The notes beneath the pieces were generated by a model. It saw only the letters and a program-made list of their open reading frames with translations. It did no database searches and had not been told where the DNA came from. Of a stretch of DNA of 64,000 bases, positions 35,520 to 44,347 are shown in pieces (positions within the stretch are counted from its first letter, which is position 1; the number at the start of each line of letters is the position of its first letter). The stretch is from an uncultured Eubacteriales bacterium. GTDB taxonomy: Bacteria; Bacillota; Clostridia; Oscillospirales; CAG-272. The stretch is from the NCBI GenBank assembly GCA_949747515.1, contig CATKFO010000046.1, positions 1 to 64,000 of the forward strand, given 5' to 3'. Position numbers and translations under genes: made by a program.

Positions 35520-37130
35520 TCACCCCTTCTTCTCTGAGACGTCGATAGCCGCGCCTATAAAACCTATGAACAGCGGATGAGCCTTGTTAGGTCTTGACTT
35601 GAATTCAGGATGGAACTGTACTCCTATATAGAATGGACGAGAAGTAATTTCAACCGTTTCAACAAGTCTGCCGTCCGGAGACAATCCGGAAAGCGTAAGC
35701 CCGCTTTTTGTCAGAACATCTCTATAATCATTATTGAACTCGTAACGGTGGCGGTGACGTTCCGAAATCTGCCTGTTTCCGTAAATCCTTTCCATGGCGG
35801 TTCCTTCGCCTATCGAGCATGGATACGCGCCGAGTCTGAGCGTGCCTCCTTTGTCTATGCCGTCGCTTTGCCCGGGCATAAAATCTATGACCTTATGAGC
35901 GCACAGCTCGTCGAACTCTCCGGAATTCGCGTCGGATATTCCGGCTACGTTACGCGCGTACTCGATAACGGCGGTCTGCATACCTAAGCATATGCCGAAG
36001 TATGGAACGTTGTTTTCACGCGCGAATTTTGCCGCGAGAATCATTCCTTCAACGCCACGGTCGCCGAAGCCTCCGGGAACGATTATTCCGTCAAGATCTT
36101 TAAGGACGGATTCGTACGTCGACGGCGTAAGCGTCTCAGAATCTATCCATCGTATTTGAACAATGGCGTTTTTTTCATATCCCGCATGGCGCAGAGCTTC
36201 CGCGACCGACAGGTACGCGTCGTGGAGCTGAACGTATTTTCCGACAAGTCCGACGACGACTTCTACGGAGCGATTTTTTATACGGTCTACTAAAGCTTTC
36301 CATTCCGTAAGATTAGCGTCCGGAGCGTCGATTCCAAGCTCGCGGCACACTACTGAGGAAAAATCGGCTTTCTCAAGCATTAAAGGAGCTTCATATAAAT
36401 TAGGAAGAGTTATGTTTTCTACTACGCAGTCCTGCTTTACGTTGCAAAATAACGATATTTTCTTAAATATTGATTCTTCGAGGGGCTCGTCGCACCGCAG
36501 AACGATAATATTCGGGTTGATTCCCATTCCTTGAAGTTCTTTTACCGAATGTTGGGTAGGCTTTGATTTATGCTCGTCCGAACCACGTAAAAACGGCACT
36601 AGGGTGACATGGATAAAGAGGCTGTTGCTTCGTCCCACTTCAAGGGAAACTTGTCTTACAGCCTCAAGAAACGGTTGAGATTCTATGTCGCCGATGGTGC
36701 CGCCGATTTCAGTTATGACTACGTCGGCTGACGTCTGTTTTCCGACGCGGTATATGAAATCCTTTATTTCGTTTGTGATATGCGGAATTACCTGAACGGT
36801 GGAACCGAGGTATTCTCCTCTGCGTTCCTTGTTAAGAACGTTCCAGTAAACTTTTCCCGACGTCAGGTTAGAGTATTTATTTAAGTCCTCGTCTATAAAA
36901 CGCTCGTAGTGTCCGAGGTCAAGATCCGTTTCCGCTCCGTCTTCAGTAACGTATACCTCGCCGTGCTGATACGGACTCATAGTTCCGGGATCTACGTTTA
37001 TATAAGGGTCGAGCTTTTGCGAAGCTACCTTTAACCCTCTTGATTTCAGCAGTCTGCCGAGGGAGGCGGCCGTAATTCCTTTTCCAAGGCCCGATACGAC
37101 GCCGCCCGTCACGAATATATATTTAGTCAT
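35520..37130 (-). CDS. pyrG: CTP synthase
   Basis: PyrG aminates UTP to CTP with glutamine and ATP. The 536-aa protein has the N-terminal synthetase domain (about 1-265; [32 protein letters not shown]) and a C-terminal class I amidotransferase domain with [10 protein letters not shown] and [14 protein letters not shown] lies 8 bases before the ATG at 37130; the frame open to 37196 overlaps the regulator gene and is not conserved. It follows the ANTAR gene by 14 bp, so it is probably co-transcribed with the nitrogen operon. Confidence 0.96.
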   Translation of the reverse strand: MTKYIFVTGGVVSGLGKGITAASLGRLLKSRGLKVASQKLDPYINVDPGTMSPYQHGEVYVTEDGAETDLDLGHYERFIDEDLNKYSNLTSGKVYWNVLNKERRGEYLGSTVQVIPHITNEIKDFIYRVGKQTSADVVITEIGGTIGDIESQPFLEAVRQVSLEVGRSNSLFIHVTLVPFLRGSDEHKSKPTQHSVKELQGMGINPNIIVLRCDEPLEESIFKKISLFCNVKQDCVVENITLPNLYEAPLMLEKADFSSVVCRELGIDAPDANLTEWKALVDRIKNRSVEVVVGLVGKYVQLHDAYLSVAEALRHAGYEKNAIVQIRWIDSETLTPSTYESVLKDLDGIIVPGGFGDRGVEGMILAAKFARENNVPYFGICLGMQTAVIEYARNVAGISDANSGEFDELCAHKVIDFMPGQSDGIDKGGTLRLGAYPCSIGEGTAMERIYGNRQISERHRHRYEFNNDYRDVLTKSGLTLSGLSPDGRLVETVEITSRPFYIGVQFHPEFKSRPNKAHPLFIGFIGAAIDVSEKKG

Positions 37131-37144
37131 TCCGATTTCCTCTG

Positions 37145-37729
37145 TTATTTGTATGTTGCGATAATATTTTCCGCGACTCTCCTTCGCGTAACGCATCTGT
37201 CCATGGCCTGTTTTTCAATGTATCTGTGCGCTTCCGATTCGGTCATTTTAAGCTGGTCGATCAGCAGCCACTTCGCCCGGTTTACAATACGGATTTCTTC
37301 CATTTTTTCTTCAATGGAGGCCGTTTTTTCTTCCATTCTGCGAAGCCGTTCTCTTGTTCCGCACAAAAGCAGCATAGATTGCTGAATCATTTGAGCCGAA
37401 GTCGGCTTAGACACGGTGAGAACCCCATGCTGCATGACTCTTGCGTTTATATCCGGATAGTGTTCCGCGGCGACGAGAAGAAGAACTCCCGAGCCGCTGT
37501 CCGAACAAATATCGAGAGCCAACCTTGTTCCGAATTCGTCTGGAAGAGGAGTATTTATAAGGGCGATATCATATCTGCGTTCCAAAAAGGCTCGCGTAGC
37601 GCTTCCCGCGTCCCTTACCACGGTAATAGGATCGTATTGATTTGCAGGAAGCAGATCTGTGAGAGATTTATTGAGCTTTTCGGCGTGCGATACGATCAGC
37701 ACGCTGTATAAATGTTCGCTGAGATCCAT
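37145..37729 (-). CDS. ANTAR-domain regulator with degenerate receiver
   Basis: The 194-aa protein has an N-terminal receiver-like domain (about 8-120), a coiled-coil linker (120-145) and a C-terminal ANTAR domain (about 145-192; [20 protein letters not shown] and the [16 protein letters not shown] segment). ANTAR domains bind paired RNA hairpins and prevent transcription termination. The receiver's phosphorylated aspartate is replaced: the motif reads ALINTPLP, with N where D is expected, and the acidic pocket is also lost. Signalling must therefore differ from a normal response regulator. GAGG lies 8 bases before the start. It sits between glnA and pyrG. Confidence 0.92.
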   Translation of the reverse strand: MDLSEHLYSVLIVSHAEKLNKSLTDLLPANQYDPITVVRDAGSATRAFLERRYDIALINTPLPDEFGTRLALDICSDSGSGVLLLVAAEHYPDINARVMQHGVLTVSKPTSAQMIQQSMLLLCGTRERLRRMEEKTASIEEKMEEIRIVNRAKWLLIDQLKMTESEAHRYIEKQAMDRCVTRRRVAENIIATYK

Positions 37730-37755
37730 CTTTGCAGCCTCTTTTTACGGTTAGC

Positions 37756-38970
37756 TTATTTGTTCTCACAGTAGTCGTTTATTACGGACGCCGGCAGAAC
37801 GTCGGCGATAAAGCGACTTGATTCGGCCATTTTAGCCGCTTCTGTTCTATCTGTTGGAAGGGAAGTATAATTTGAGATAATTTCAGCGGAAGCGGCGTTA
37901 AGATTTACGTTCGAAGCGGGAGGCGGAGTAAGTCCTCTTTTAATTCCGTCGAGTCCCGCTCGTATCAAAAGCGCGAAGGCAAGATACGGATTGCAAAGCG
38001 GGTCGGGAGAACGCAGTTCGGCTCGTCTGTGATCGGCTGGAGCGTAAGGAATACGAATAAGCTGAGATCTGTTTTCAGCGCCCCATGATATATGCGTCGG
38101 CGCTTTAAATCCGCCGAAGCGTCTGTACGAATCGACGGATGGGTTTAGAAAAACAGTCATGTCTGAAATATGTTCCATTATCCCCGCTATCGCCTGAGGA
38201 AGAACGTCTACTCCTCCCGCTTTTTTTACCGAAATATTTATATGCATGCCGTTTCCGGGATGTCCTTCGAGCGGTTTGGGAGAAAAGTCGGCGAATAATC
38301 CGCTGCGAGCGGCGATCGTGCGGACTACCGAACGAAAAGTGATAGCGTTATCGGCGGCTTCGAGAGCGTCCGAATATCTGAAATCGATTTCGTTCTGTCC
38401 CGGTCCTTCCTCATGATGGGACCTTTCGGGCTTTATACTCATTCTTTCAAGGGTCAGGCATATTTCGCGACGCACGTTTTCACCTTTATCCTCGGGAGCT
38501 ATATCCATATAGCCCGCATTGTCGTACGGAATTTTTGTCGGCTCTCCGTTTTCATCTCTTTTGAATAGATAAAATTCGGTTTCCGTCCCGAACTCAAAGC
38601 TTATTCCTTCTTTCGCAGCGTCTTCTGCGGCGAGTTTAAGAATGCTTCTGGTATCGGCTTCGAACGTGTTTCCTTCCGGCGTTTTTACGGAGCAATACAT
38701 GCGAACGACCTTTCCGTGCTCCGGCCTCCAGGGTAGAACGGATATAGTGGAAGGATCGGGATAGAGAAGCAGGTCTGAACGTATGCTTCCGCCAAAGCCG
38801 GGTATTGCCGAAGCGTCGATCGCTATTCCGGATTCGAAAGCCCGGGCAAGTTCTTCCGGCATGACCGATATATTCTTTTGTTTGCCGTATACGTCGCAGA
38901 ACGCCAGTCTTATAAACTTAACGTCCTCTTCCGCGATATACTGCATACTTTCGCTTGCTGAATATTTCAT
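37756..38970 (-). CDS. glnA: Glutamine synthetase, short type I-like
   Basis: Makes glutamine from glutamate, ammonia and ATP. At 404 aa it is shorter than the usual type I enzyme (about 445), and of the clostridial class found downstream of split glutamate synthase genes. Catalytic and metal-binding motifs are present: FEFGTETEFYLF, EEGPGQNEIDFRY, HPGNGMHINIS and ENRSQLIRIPY. It lies 17 bp after the GXGXG gene and 27 bp before the ANTAR gene. Together with GltS it forms a GS-GOGAT cycle in one operon. Confidence 0.95.
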   Translation of the reverse strand: MKYSASESMQYIAEEDVKFIRLAFCDVYGKQKNISVMPEELARAFESGIAIDASAIPGFGGSIRSDLLLYPDPSTISVLPWRPEHGKVVRMYCSVKTPEGNTFEADTRSILKLAAEDAAKEGISFEFGTETEFYLFKRDENGEPTKIPYDNAGYMDIAPEDKGENVRREICLTLERMSIKPERSHHEEGPGQNEIDFRYSDALEAADNAITFRSVVRTIAARSGLFADFSPKPLEGHPGNGMHINISVKKAGGVDVLPQAIAGIMEHISDMTVFLNPSVDSYRRFGGFKAPTHISWGAENRSQLIRIPYAPADHRRAELRSPDPLCNPYLAFALLIRAGLDGIKRGLTPPPASNVNLNAASAEIISNYTSLPTDRTEAAKMAESSRFIADVLPASVINDYCENK

Positions 38971-38986
38971 GTTCGACCTGCTTTCG

Positions 38987-39706
38987 TCAATTTGCTACGT
39001 ACATTTGCTTATACGGATTTTTACTGTCGGGGGTTACTACTGTGAATTTTTCACCGAGTATTTCGTCGGCTTTACATCCGAAAAGAGCGCAGTAATTCGT
39101 TATAAAGGGAGCAAACTCCTCAATATCGTCCTCGGTCGCCTCTCTGACCGAGGTTTGACCCGGAAAATCTATTCCGCCGACAGAACCGCGCAGTACCATT
39201 TTTCCTCCGTGCATGCCTGCGCCGGGAAAATTTCCGACGATCGGCTTTCCATCAGTGTGAAGACCGAGAACTATAATAAGTCCTCCCGCTTGGTACTCGC
39301 CCAAAAAGCTGCCCGCGCGGCCTCCGATCACGATGACCGGTTTTTTCTCTTTATATTCCTTCATGTGTATTCCGGCCCTGTATCCCGCGTTGCCTTTTAC
39401 ATAAATTTCGCCGCCGCGCATGGCGTAGCCGGGAGCGTCTCCTATATTTCCGTGAACGACGATTCTTCCCGCGTTCATGGTGTCTCCTACGGCGTCCTGA
39501 GCGTTTCCTCGCGTCGTTATTTCCGCGCCGTTAAGATAAGCGCCCAGCGCGTTTCCTGGAATACCGTCTATAGTAACTGAAACGCCGTTCATGCCCGCGG
39601 CGATAAAACGCTGTCCGCAGCACTGTTTAATCAGACAATCGCTCCCCGCGCGTCTGATTTTTTCGTTAAGCTCGGCGAAACCTAATTGTTTAGCATCAAT
39701 CAGCAT
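38987..39706 (-). CDS. Glutamate synthase GXGXG-domain subunit
   Basis: The 239-aa protein is equivalent to the C-terminal beta-helix (GXGXG) domain of glutamate synthase large subunit, here a separate polypeptide as in archaeal-type enzymes. Repeated G-x-x-x-G units are visible from about 50 to 190 (for example GNALGAYLNGAEITTRGNA and MRGGEIYVKGNAGYRAG). The domain is structural and couples the glutaminase and synthase sites. The ATG at 39706 starts just after the stop of the oxidoreductase gene. The GGAGG 14 bases upstream suggests translational coupling. Confidence 0.9.
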   Translation of the reverse strand: MLIDAKQLGFAELNEKIRRAGSDCLIKQCCGQRFIAAGMNGVSVTIDGIPGNALGAYLNGAEITTRGNAQDAVGDTMNAGRIVVHGNIGDAPGYAMRGGEIYVKGNAGYRAGIHMKEYKEKKPVIVIGGRAGSFLGEYQAGGLIIVLGLHTDGKPIVGNFPGAGMHGGKMVLRGSVGGIDFPGQTSVREATEDDIEEFAPFITNYCALFGCKADEILGEKFTVVTPDSKNPYKQMYVAN

Positions 39707-39710
39707 AATA

Positions 39711-40958
39711 TTATACCACACCTCCAAGCGCTTTTCTACGGTAATCTGCATCAAAAGCTGATAATTTCGGTGAATTTTTTAGTATTTCATAGTCAACGGA
39801 GGCGATTGGAGTCCGATTTCGTATCATGGACGTATAAATTCCCGCTCTTTCCGTCTCCCCTATAAGTATAAATCCCGTTAAATATCCGTCCTTGGTGAAA
39901 AGACGTTTTATGGACTTTCCTTTCTTAATTTCAAACGTTTCGCCACCGTCTTTTTCAGAAAAATAAGATCCGGCCGTCATGGCGTGAAGACCAAAGAATC
40001 CGATAGAGTTCATCGGGAAGGCGTCGTCGAACCTGCAGTCTCCTCCCGCCATATTTATTCCCGCGCATCTCCCTTCCATATATGCGTTAGGAAGAAGCGC
40101 CATAATTTTAACGTCTCCGCAGGACGCGTCTCGACTTTCTATACAGTCTCCGGCGGCGTAAATACTGTCGATGGAGGTCGCCATGCGGCCGTCTACCGTT
40201 ACGCCCCTTCCGCATTTTCCTCCGGCGTCCTTTACAAGCGAAATATTGGGACGGACGCCCACCGCCGTTACCAACGCGTCGAAATCCACCGTCTTTCCGC
40301 TTTTCATATAAGCGGCGTTTCCTTCAAAACGAACCGCCGAATCTCCCAGCATGAACGAAACGCCGTTGTCTTCCAGATGGGACTGCATTATCGCCGCGCA
40401 TTCGTCGTCGAGAATACTTGACAGGACTCTGTCTGCAAGATCGCATACGACGACGCTTTTTACTCTGTCCTTAAGTCCTTCCGCGCACTTCAGCCCGATA
40501 AGGCCCGCGCCTACGATAAGAACTCGGCTTTCTTTGTTTACCGATTTTTCAATTTTCAACGCGTCGTCGAGAGTCATAAAGGAAAACTTTGACTTTACGG
40601 AATCCGCTCCTTCAATAGGCGGAACAAATGGAGAGGACCCGGTTGCGACGCAAAGCTCGTCGTATTCGATCGTCTCTCCTCCGTCGAGCTCTACGGAGGT
40701 CGCGTCCGAGTTTATGGACACGGCTTTTTTTCCGTATAAAACCTCGCATTTATTGTCTGAGTAAAAATTGTCGGGTCGGTAATTTATACGCTCAAGATCT
40801 GTCTTTCCTTCTAAATAATACGAAATCAGAGGCCTGCTGTAGACGCGCCGTTCCTCGGCTGAAATCACGACGATTCGTCCGTCGGTATCTGCCGATCGAA
40901 TACCTTCGATGCATCCGACCGCGGCCGTTCCGTTTCCTATGATTACATAACGCTTCAA
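39711..40958 (-). CDS. NAD(P)/FAD-dependent oxidoreductase of the glutamate synthase cluster
   Basis: The 415-aa pyridine nucleotide-disulphide family flavoprotein has two Rossmann motifs (VIIGNGTAAVGC near the start and VLIVGAGLIGLKCAE near residue 148) and the FAD-binding SIYAAGDCIE. It has no redox-active CxxxxC. Its place between the ferredoxin and GXGXG genes suggests that it passes electrons from NAD(P)H to the iron-sulphur subunits. The start codon is TTG, supported by AGAGGTG 8 bases upstream. Confidence 0.92.
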   Translation of the reverse strand: MKRYVIIGNGTAAVGCIEGIRSADTDGRIVVISAEERRVYSRPLISYYLEGKTDLERINYRPDNFYSDNKCEVLYGKKAVSINSDATSVELDGGETIEYDELCVATGSSPFVPPIEGADSVKSKFSFMTLDDALKIEKSVNKESRVLIVGAGLIGLKCAEGLKDRVKSVVVCDLADRVLSSILDDECAAIMQSHLEDNGVSFMLGDSAVRFEGNAAYMKSGKTVDFDALVTAVGVRPNISLVKDAGGKCGRGVTVDGRMATSIDSIYAAGDCIESRDASCGDVKIMALLPNAYMEGRCAGINMAGGDCRFDDAFPMNSIGFFGLHAMTAGSYFSEKDGGETFEIKKGKSIKRLFTKDGYLTGFILIGETERAGIYTSMIRNRTPIASVDYEILKNSPKLSAFDADYRRKALGGVV

Positions 40959-40964
40959 ATTTTT

Positions 40965-41399
40965 TCACCTCTCTTCGAATACGATGGCTTTGTTCGGGCA
41001 TCCGCCGACGCACGCCGGCTCTCCGGATGAATTCGAGTTTCCGATGCAAAGCTCGCATTTTTGCGCGGTTCCGTTTTCTCCCGGGGCTATCGCTCCGTAC
41101 GGACATACGAGAACGCATGTTAGACACCCTACGCATTTTTCTTGATCGACGCGAACTATTCCGTCTTTTTTTGTGATCGCGCCGGCGATACAGCTTTTAG
41201 AGCACATAGGATCCTCGCAGTGCCGACAGGATACGGCGAACGTCGTATCGCCTTTTTCTTCCACTCGGATTCTGGGATAAATTTTCTTACCCTTTAAGGC
41301 TTTCGACATGCCGACTACTCCCGAATTGGAATAGGCGCAGTTGTATTCGCAGAGACGGCATCCCAAACACCATTTTTCATCGACAAATATCCGTTTCAT
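40965..41399 (-). CDS. 4Fe-4S ferredoxin-type subunit
   Basis: The 144-aa polyferredoxin-like electron carrier has sixteen or so cysteines arranged in HycB/DmsB-like clusters: CLGCRLCEYNC near the start, CRHCEDPMC, CVGCLTCVLVC, and CELC with a late CVGGC. Such proteins carry four [4Fe-4S] clusters in related complexes. It probably links the flavoprotein to the FMN-containing synthase subunit. It overlaps the upstream gene by 4 bases. Confidence 0.92.
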   Translation of the reverse strand: MKRIFVDEKWCLGCRLCEYNCAYSNSGVVGMSKALKGKKIYPRIRVEEKGDTTFAVSCRHCEDPMCSKSCIAGAITKKDGIVRVDQEKCVGCLTCVLVCPYGAIAPGENGTAQKCELCIGNSNSSGEPACVGGCPNKAIVFEER

Positions 41400-42901
41400 T
41401 CTCCCGCGTGCGAGATACCGAGTATCTCGAGCTCCTTTTCCGTCATATTTATTCCGCGCAGCATAAGTCGATTTCCGCGCAGAGTTTCAATGGAGTTAAT
41501 TCCCATGCCGCCCATGAGCTCTTTTATTTCATGCTTCCATGCGGTCATAAGATTTACGAGCCGCTCCCGTCCTATATTTGGATTAAGTCTTTTTACAAGC
41601 TCGGGGCGCTGAGTCGCGATTCCCCAGTTGCATTTTCCCGTTTGGCAGGTGCGGCACAGGTGGCATCCGAGCGCGAGCAGAGCGGCGGTGGCTACGTAGC
41701 ACGCGTCGGCTCCGAGAGCGATCGCCTTTACTACGTCCGAGGCGCAGCGTATGCTTCCGCCGACTACGAGAGAAACGTCGTTTCGTATCCCTTCGTCCCG
41801 CAGCCTTTGATCGACCGCGGCGAGGGCGAGCTCAATAGGTATGCCCACGTTGTCGCGTATTCTTGTGGGAGCCGCGCCAGTGCCTCCTCTGAATCCGTCG
41901 ATAGCGATAATATCCGCACCGCTTCTCGCGATGCCGCTTGCGATAGCCGCGATATTATGCACCGCCGCTACCTTTACTATAACCGGCTTTTTATATTGGG
42001 TCGCTTCTTTGAGCGAATATACGAGCTGTCTCAGATCTTCAATCGAGTATATATCGTGATGAGGGGCGGGGGAGATGGCGTCCGATCCTTCCGGAATCAT
42101 GCGGGTTCTCGATACGTCTCCAACGATTTTCGTACCGGGCAGGTGTCCGCCGATGCCGGGCTTCGCGCCTTGCCCCATTTTTATTTCTATAGCCGCTCCG
42201 GCGCTGAGATATCCCTCGTGAACGCCGAATCGTCCCGAGGCCACCTGAACGATCGTATTCGGACCGTACGCGTAAAAATCTTCGTGCAGACCTCCTTCGC
42301 CCGTGTTATAGTATATCCCAAGCTCGGCCGCCGCGCGCGCAAGGCTTTCGTGAGCGTTGTAGCTGATGGAACCGTAGCTCATCGCCGAGAACATAACGGG
42401 CATGGAAAGCTCAAGCTGCGGAGGAAGATCTGTTTTGAGAGAGCCGTCGGCGTTTCTTTCGGGCCTCGACGGCTTTTTCCCGAGAAACACTTTGGTTTCC
42501 ATCGGTTCGCGCAGGGGATCGATAGGAGGATTTGTGACTTGAGACGCGTTAACGAGCATTTTATCCCAGTATACCGGAAGCGGCTTCGGGTTTCCCATTG
42601 ACGAAAGCAGAACTCCTCCGCTCGACGCTTGTTTGTATATTTCTTTTATAGTATCGCTCTGCCAGTTGGCGTTTTCACGGAAAGCGCACTCGTTTTTTAC
42701 AATTTTTAAGGCGTGAGTGGGGCAGAGCGATACGCATCTTTGACAGTCCACGCACTTCGACTCGTCGGCGAGCATTATTTTAGAGTCCTCGTCGTAGATA
42801 TGCGCTTCGTTCGCGCATTGTCTTTCGCATACGCGGCACGATATGCACCGATCGTAGTTTCTCTTGATTTCAAATTCCGGCGTTATGTAGTTTAGCGACA
42901 T
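41396..42901 (-). CDS. Glutamate synthase FMN subunit, archaeal type
   Basis: The 501-aa protein holds an N-terminal 2x[4Fe-4S] ferredoxin domain (CISCRVCERQC and CVDCQRCVSLC, about 18-60) and the FMN-binding synthase TIM barrel (about 90-480), which combines ammonia and 2-oxoglutarate to make glutamate. The 3Fe-4S-type cysteine segment CHLCRTCQTGKCNWGIATQR is present. It corresponds to the central part of bacterial GltB split into its own gene. AAGGAGG lies 10 bases upstream, and it overlaps the glutaminase gene by one base. Confidence 0.95.
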   Translation of the reverse strand: MSLNYITPEFEIKRNYDRCISCRVCERQCANEAHIYDEDSKIMLADESKCVDCQRCVSLCPTHALKIVKNECAFRENANWQSDTIKEIYKQASSGGVLLSSMGNPKPLPVYWDKMLVNASQVTNPPIDPLREPMETKVFLGKKPSRPERNADGSLKTDLPPQLELSMPVMFSAMSYGSISYNAHESLARAAAELGIYYNTGEGGLHEDFYAYGPNTIVQVASGRFGVHEGYLSAGAAIEIKMGQGAKPGIGGHLPGTKIVGDVSRTRMIPEGSDAISPAPHHDIYSIEDLRQLVYSLKEATQYKKPVIVKVAAVHNIAAIASGIARSGADIIAIDGFRGGTGAAPTRIRDNVGIPIELALAAVDQRLRDEGIRNDVSLVVGGSIRCASDVVKAIALGADACYVATAALLALGCHLCRTCQTGKCNWGIATQRPELVKRLNPNIGRERLVNLMTAWKHEIKELMGGMGINSIETLRGNRLMLRGINMTEKELEILGISHAGE

Positions 42902-43992
42902 TAGAACGCGCCCTCCTTTACTTTAACTATGACAGGTTCTCCTCCTGCGGGAGCGTATATGTTTTCCGCGTTCGGCTCCATTACTCTTATCGCCGCCTCT
43001 TCGCTGCCGATAAATACTTTATCGTCTTTTTCAGCGCATACCATTGACCTTAACTTGAGCCTGTCGTTCAGAGCCATAAGACCGCCCTCAAATCCGAGGA
43101 TAATAGAGAAGGGGCCGGTAATAAGCAGACTTGGGTATACCGTTCTTAGGTAGCTCAGAGTTTTCCGCTCCGTTTCGTCCTTGCCGTTTATCGTACTCCA
43201 GAATGGAGCCGCTATGACCGAAGCGGTTTCTTCAAGGGTAAGCCCCTGCCTGCGAAGCAGATAGTCCGCGATATAAGTTATTACTTCGGTGTCCGTTTGC
43301 AGGGTGCATTTATAACCGTACATTTCAATGCAGCGTCTGTTGGCGTCGTAAGAGGAAATTTCTCCGTTATGTACTATAGAATAGTCGAGCAGCGCGAACG
43401 GGTGGGCGCCTCCCCACCATCCGGGCGTATTCGTAGGATAGCGTCCGTGAGCGGTCCATGAGTACGCTTCATATTCTTCAAGCCGGTAAAAGCGTCCTAC
43501 GTCTTCTGGGAATCCTACGGCCTTGAAAACGCCCATGTTTTTACCGCTGGAAAAAACGTAAGCTCCGTTTATTTTTGTGTTTACGGCCGTTACCGCTCTG
43601 GCTACGTATTCCTTTTCGTCGAGCTGCCGGCGCGACAGAACGGATTTCAGCGGGTCTAAAAAATATCTCCATATAAGCGGCACGTCGGTAATTTCGGGAA
43701 TTTTTCTGATAGGAATTATTTCGGCGTTTACGATTTCAAAGCTTTCTTTTAGAAAGTTTTCGCATTCGGATTTAGCGGCCGAGTCGTCATAGAATATATG
43801 AAAAGCGTAATAATCGCGGTATTCCGGATATATTCCGTAAGCTGCGAATCCTCCTCCCAGACCGTTGGATCGATCGTGCATAGGAATCATACTTTCTATG
43901 ATTTTTTCACCGGTCATGCGGCGCCCCTCTTTCGAGATAACGGCCGAGATCGCGCAGCCGGACGGTATGCGAACCTGACCTTCTAATTTCAT
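42901..43992 (-). CDS. Glutamate synthase glutaminase subunit (class II amidotransferase)
   Basis: The 363-aa glutaminase domain releases ammonia from glutamine for the split glutamate synthase. The expected nucleophile is C13, exposed after removal of a short propeptide (SGCAISAVI). The conserved SWTAHGRYPTNTPGWWGGAHP and VHNGEISSYDAN segments are typical of GltB-type glutaminases. GGGGGAG lies 7 bases before the ATG. It is the first gene of the operon, behind a consensus promoter and a hairpin leader. Confidence 0.94.
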   Translation of the reverse strand: MKLEGQVRIPSGCAISAVISKEGRRMTGEKIIESMIPMHDRSNGLGGGFAAYGIYPEYRDYYAFHIFYDDSAAKSECENFLKESFEIVNAEIIPIRKIPEITDVPLIWRYFLDPLKSVLSRRQLDEKEYVARAVTAVNTKINGAYVFSSGKNMGVFKAVGFPEDVGRFYRLEEYEAYSWTAHGRYPTNTPGWWGGAHPFALLDYSIVHNGEISSYDANRRCIEMYGYKCTLQTDTEVITYIADYLLRRQGLTLEETASVIAAPFWSTINGKDETERKTLSYLRTVYPSLLITGPFSIILGFEGGLMALNDRLKLRSMVCAEKDDKVFIGSEEAAIRVMEPNAENIYAPAGGEPVIVKVKEGAF

Positions 43993-44025
43993 AGTGCGTC
44001 TCCCCCTGTAAATTGTTTATAAAAA

Positions 44026-44080
44026 GAAAGACGTTCATTCAAACGGAGGGACTAATCCCTCAATATGAATGAACGCCTTT
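44026..44080 (-). terminator. Terminator-like hairpin in the glutamate synthase leader
   Basis: On the minus strand CGTTCATTCA pairs with TGAATGAACG (extended by AAAG / CTTT), enclosing a second GAGGGA / TCCCTC hairpin, and is followed by CTTTTT. It lies between the promoter and the first gene, so it can work as an attenuator. The inner loop could be read as a hexaloop ATTAGT, but this lacks the G at position 4 expected for ANTAR targets. Confidence 0.65.
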
Positions 44081-44098
44081 GCTCATCTATTGTTTTAC

Positions 44099-44127
44099 AT
44101 TATATCATGTTCCGCGGTATTTGTCAA
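44099..44127 (-). promoter_or_regulatory. Promoter of the glutamate synthase operon
   Basis: On the minus strand TTGACA (44122-44127), 17 bp, TATAAT (44099-44104), a full consensus. It is divergent from the glnN promoter, with 38 bp between the -35 boxes. Confidence 0.88.
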
Positions 44128-44165
44128 TCGTTATTCAAAAAAACGTGAAAAAATAAAAAAAGGTA

Positions 44166-44193
44166 TTGACAAATCGAAAAAAAGGAGTATAAT
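44166..44193 (+). promoter_or_regulatory. Promoter of the glnN operon
   Basis: TTGACA (44166-44171), 16 bp, TATAAT (44188-44193). Transcription should begin near 44200, giving a leader of about 148 nt. Confidence 0.85.
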
Positions 44194-44211
44194 GGAACGC
44201 GTAAGGCAAGG

Positions 44212-44251
44212 GCGTCTTAGAGGTTTAACTCTTTGACGCTTTTTATTTTTT
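44212..44251 (+). terminator. First terminator-like hairpin in the glnN leader
   Basis: GCGTC-TT-AGAG, loop GTTTAA, CTCT-TT-GACGC is followed by TTTTTATTTTTT. It starts only about 12 bases after the predicted transcription start, so it can act as an attenuator or produce a very short RNA. Confidence 0.7.
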
Positions 44252-44267
44252 CTTGTCAATAAAACTA

Positions 44268-44332
44268 AAACGAGGCAACGACGTCTTGAAGAAAAACTTT
44301 TTTCTCGACGCGCAGTCTCGTTTAATTTTTTT
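44268..44332 (+). terminator. Second terminator-like hairpin in the glnN leader
   Basis: AAACGAG (44268-44274) pairs with CTCGTTT (44317-44323), followed by AATTTTTTT. Inside, CGTC / GACG and GAAGAAA / TTTTTTC form a second arm with an AAC loop. The T-run ends one base before the AAGGAG ribosome binding site. Confidence 0.55.
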
Positions 44333-44347
44333 AAGGAGTGGATTTCT

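Noticed and set aside
41408-42601. 397-aa plus-strand open frame opposite the glutamate synthase FMN subunit
   Set aside because: It is an antisense shadow of a strongly conserved gene, with low-complexity R/S/Y-rich composition and no start signal. The same applies to 44789-45847 and other long antisense frames.
44194-44347. Paired AxxGxx hexaloops (ANTAR target) in the glnN leader
   Set aside because: I looked for two adjacent stem-loops with A1 and G4. The first hairpin has loop GTTTAA and starts too near the transcription start to leave room for a preceding one.
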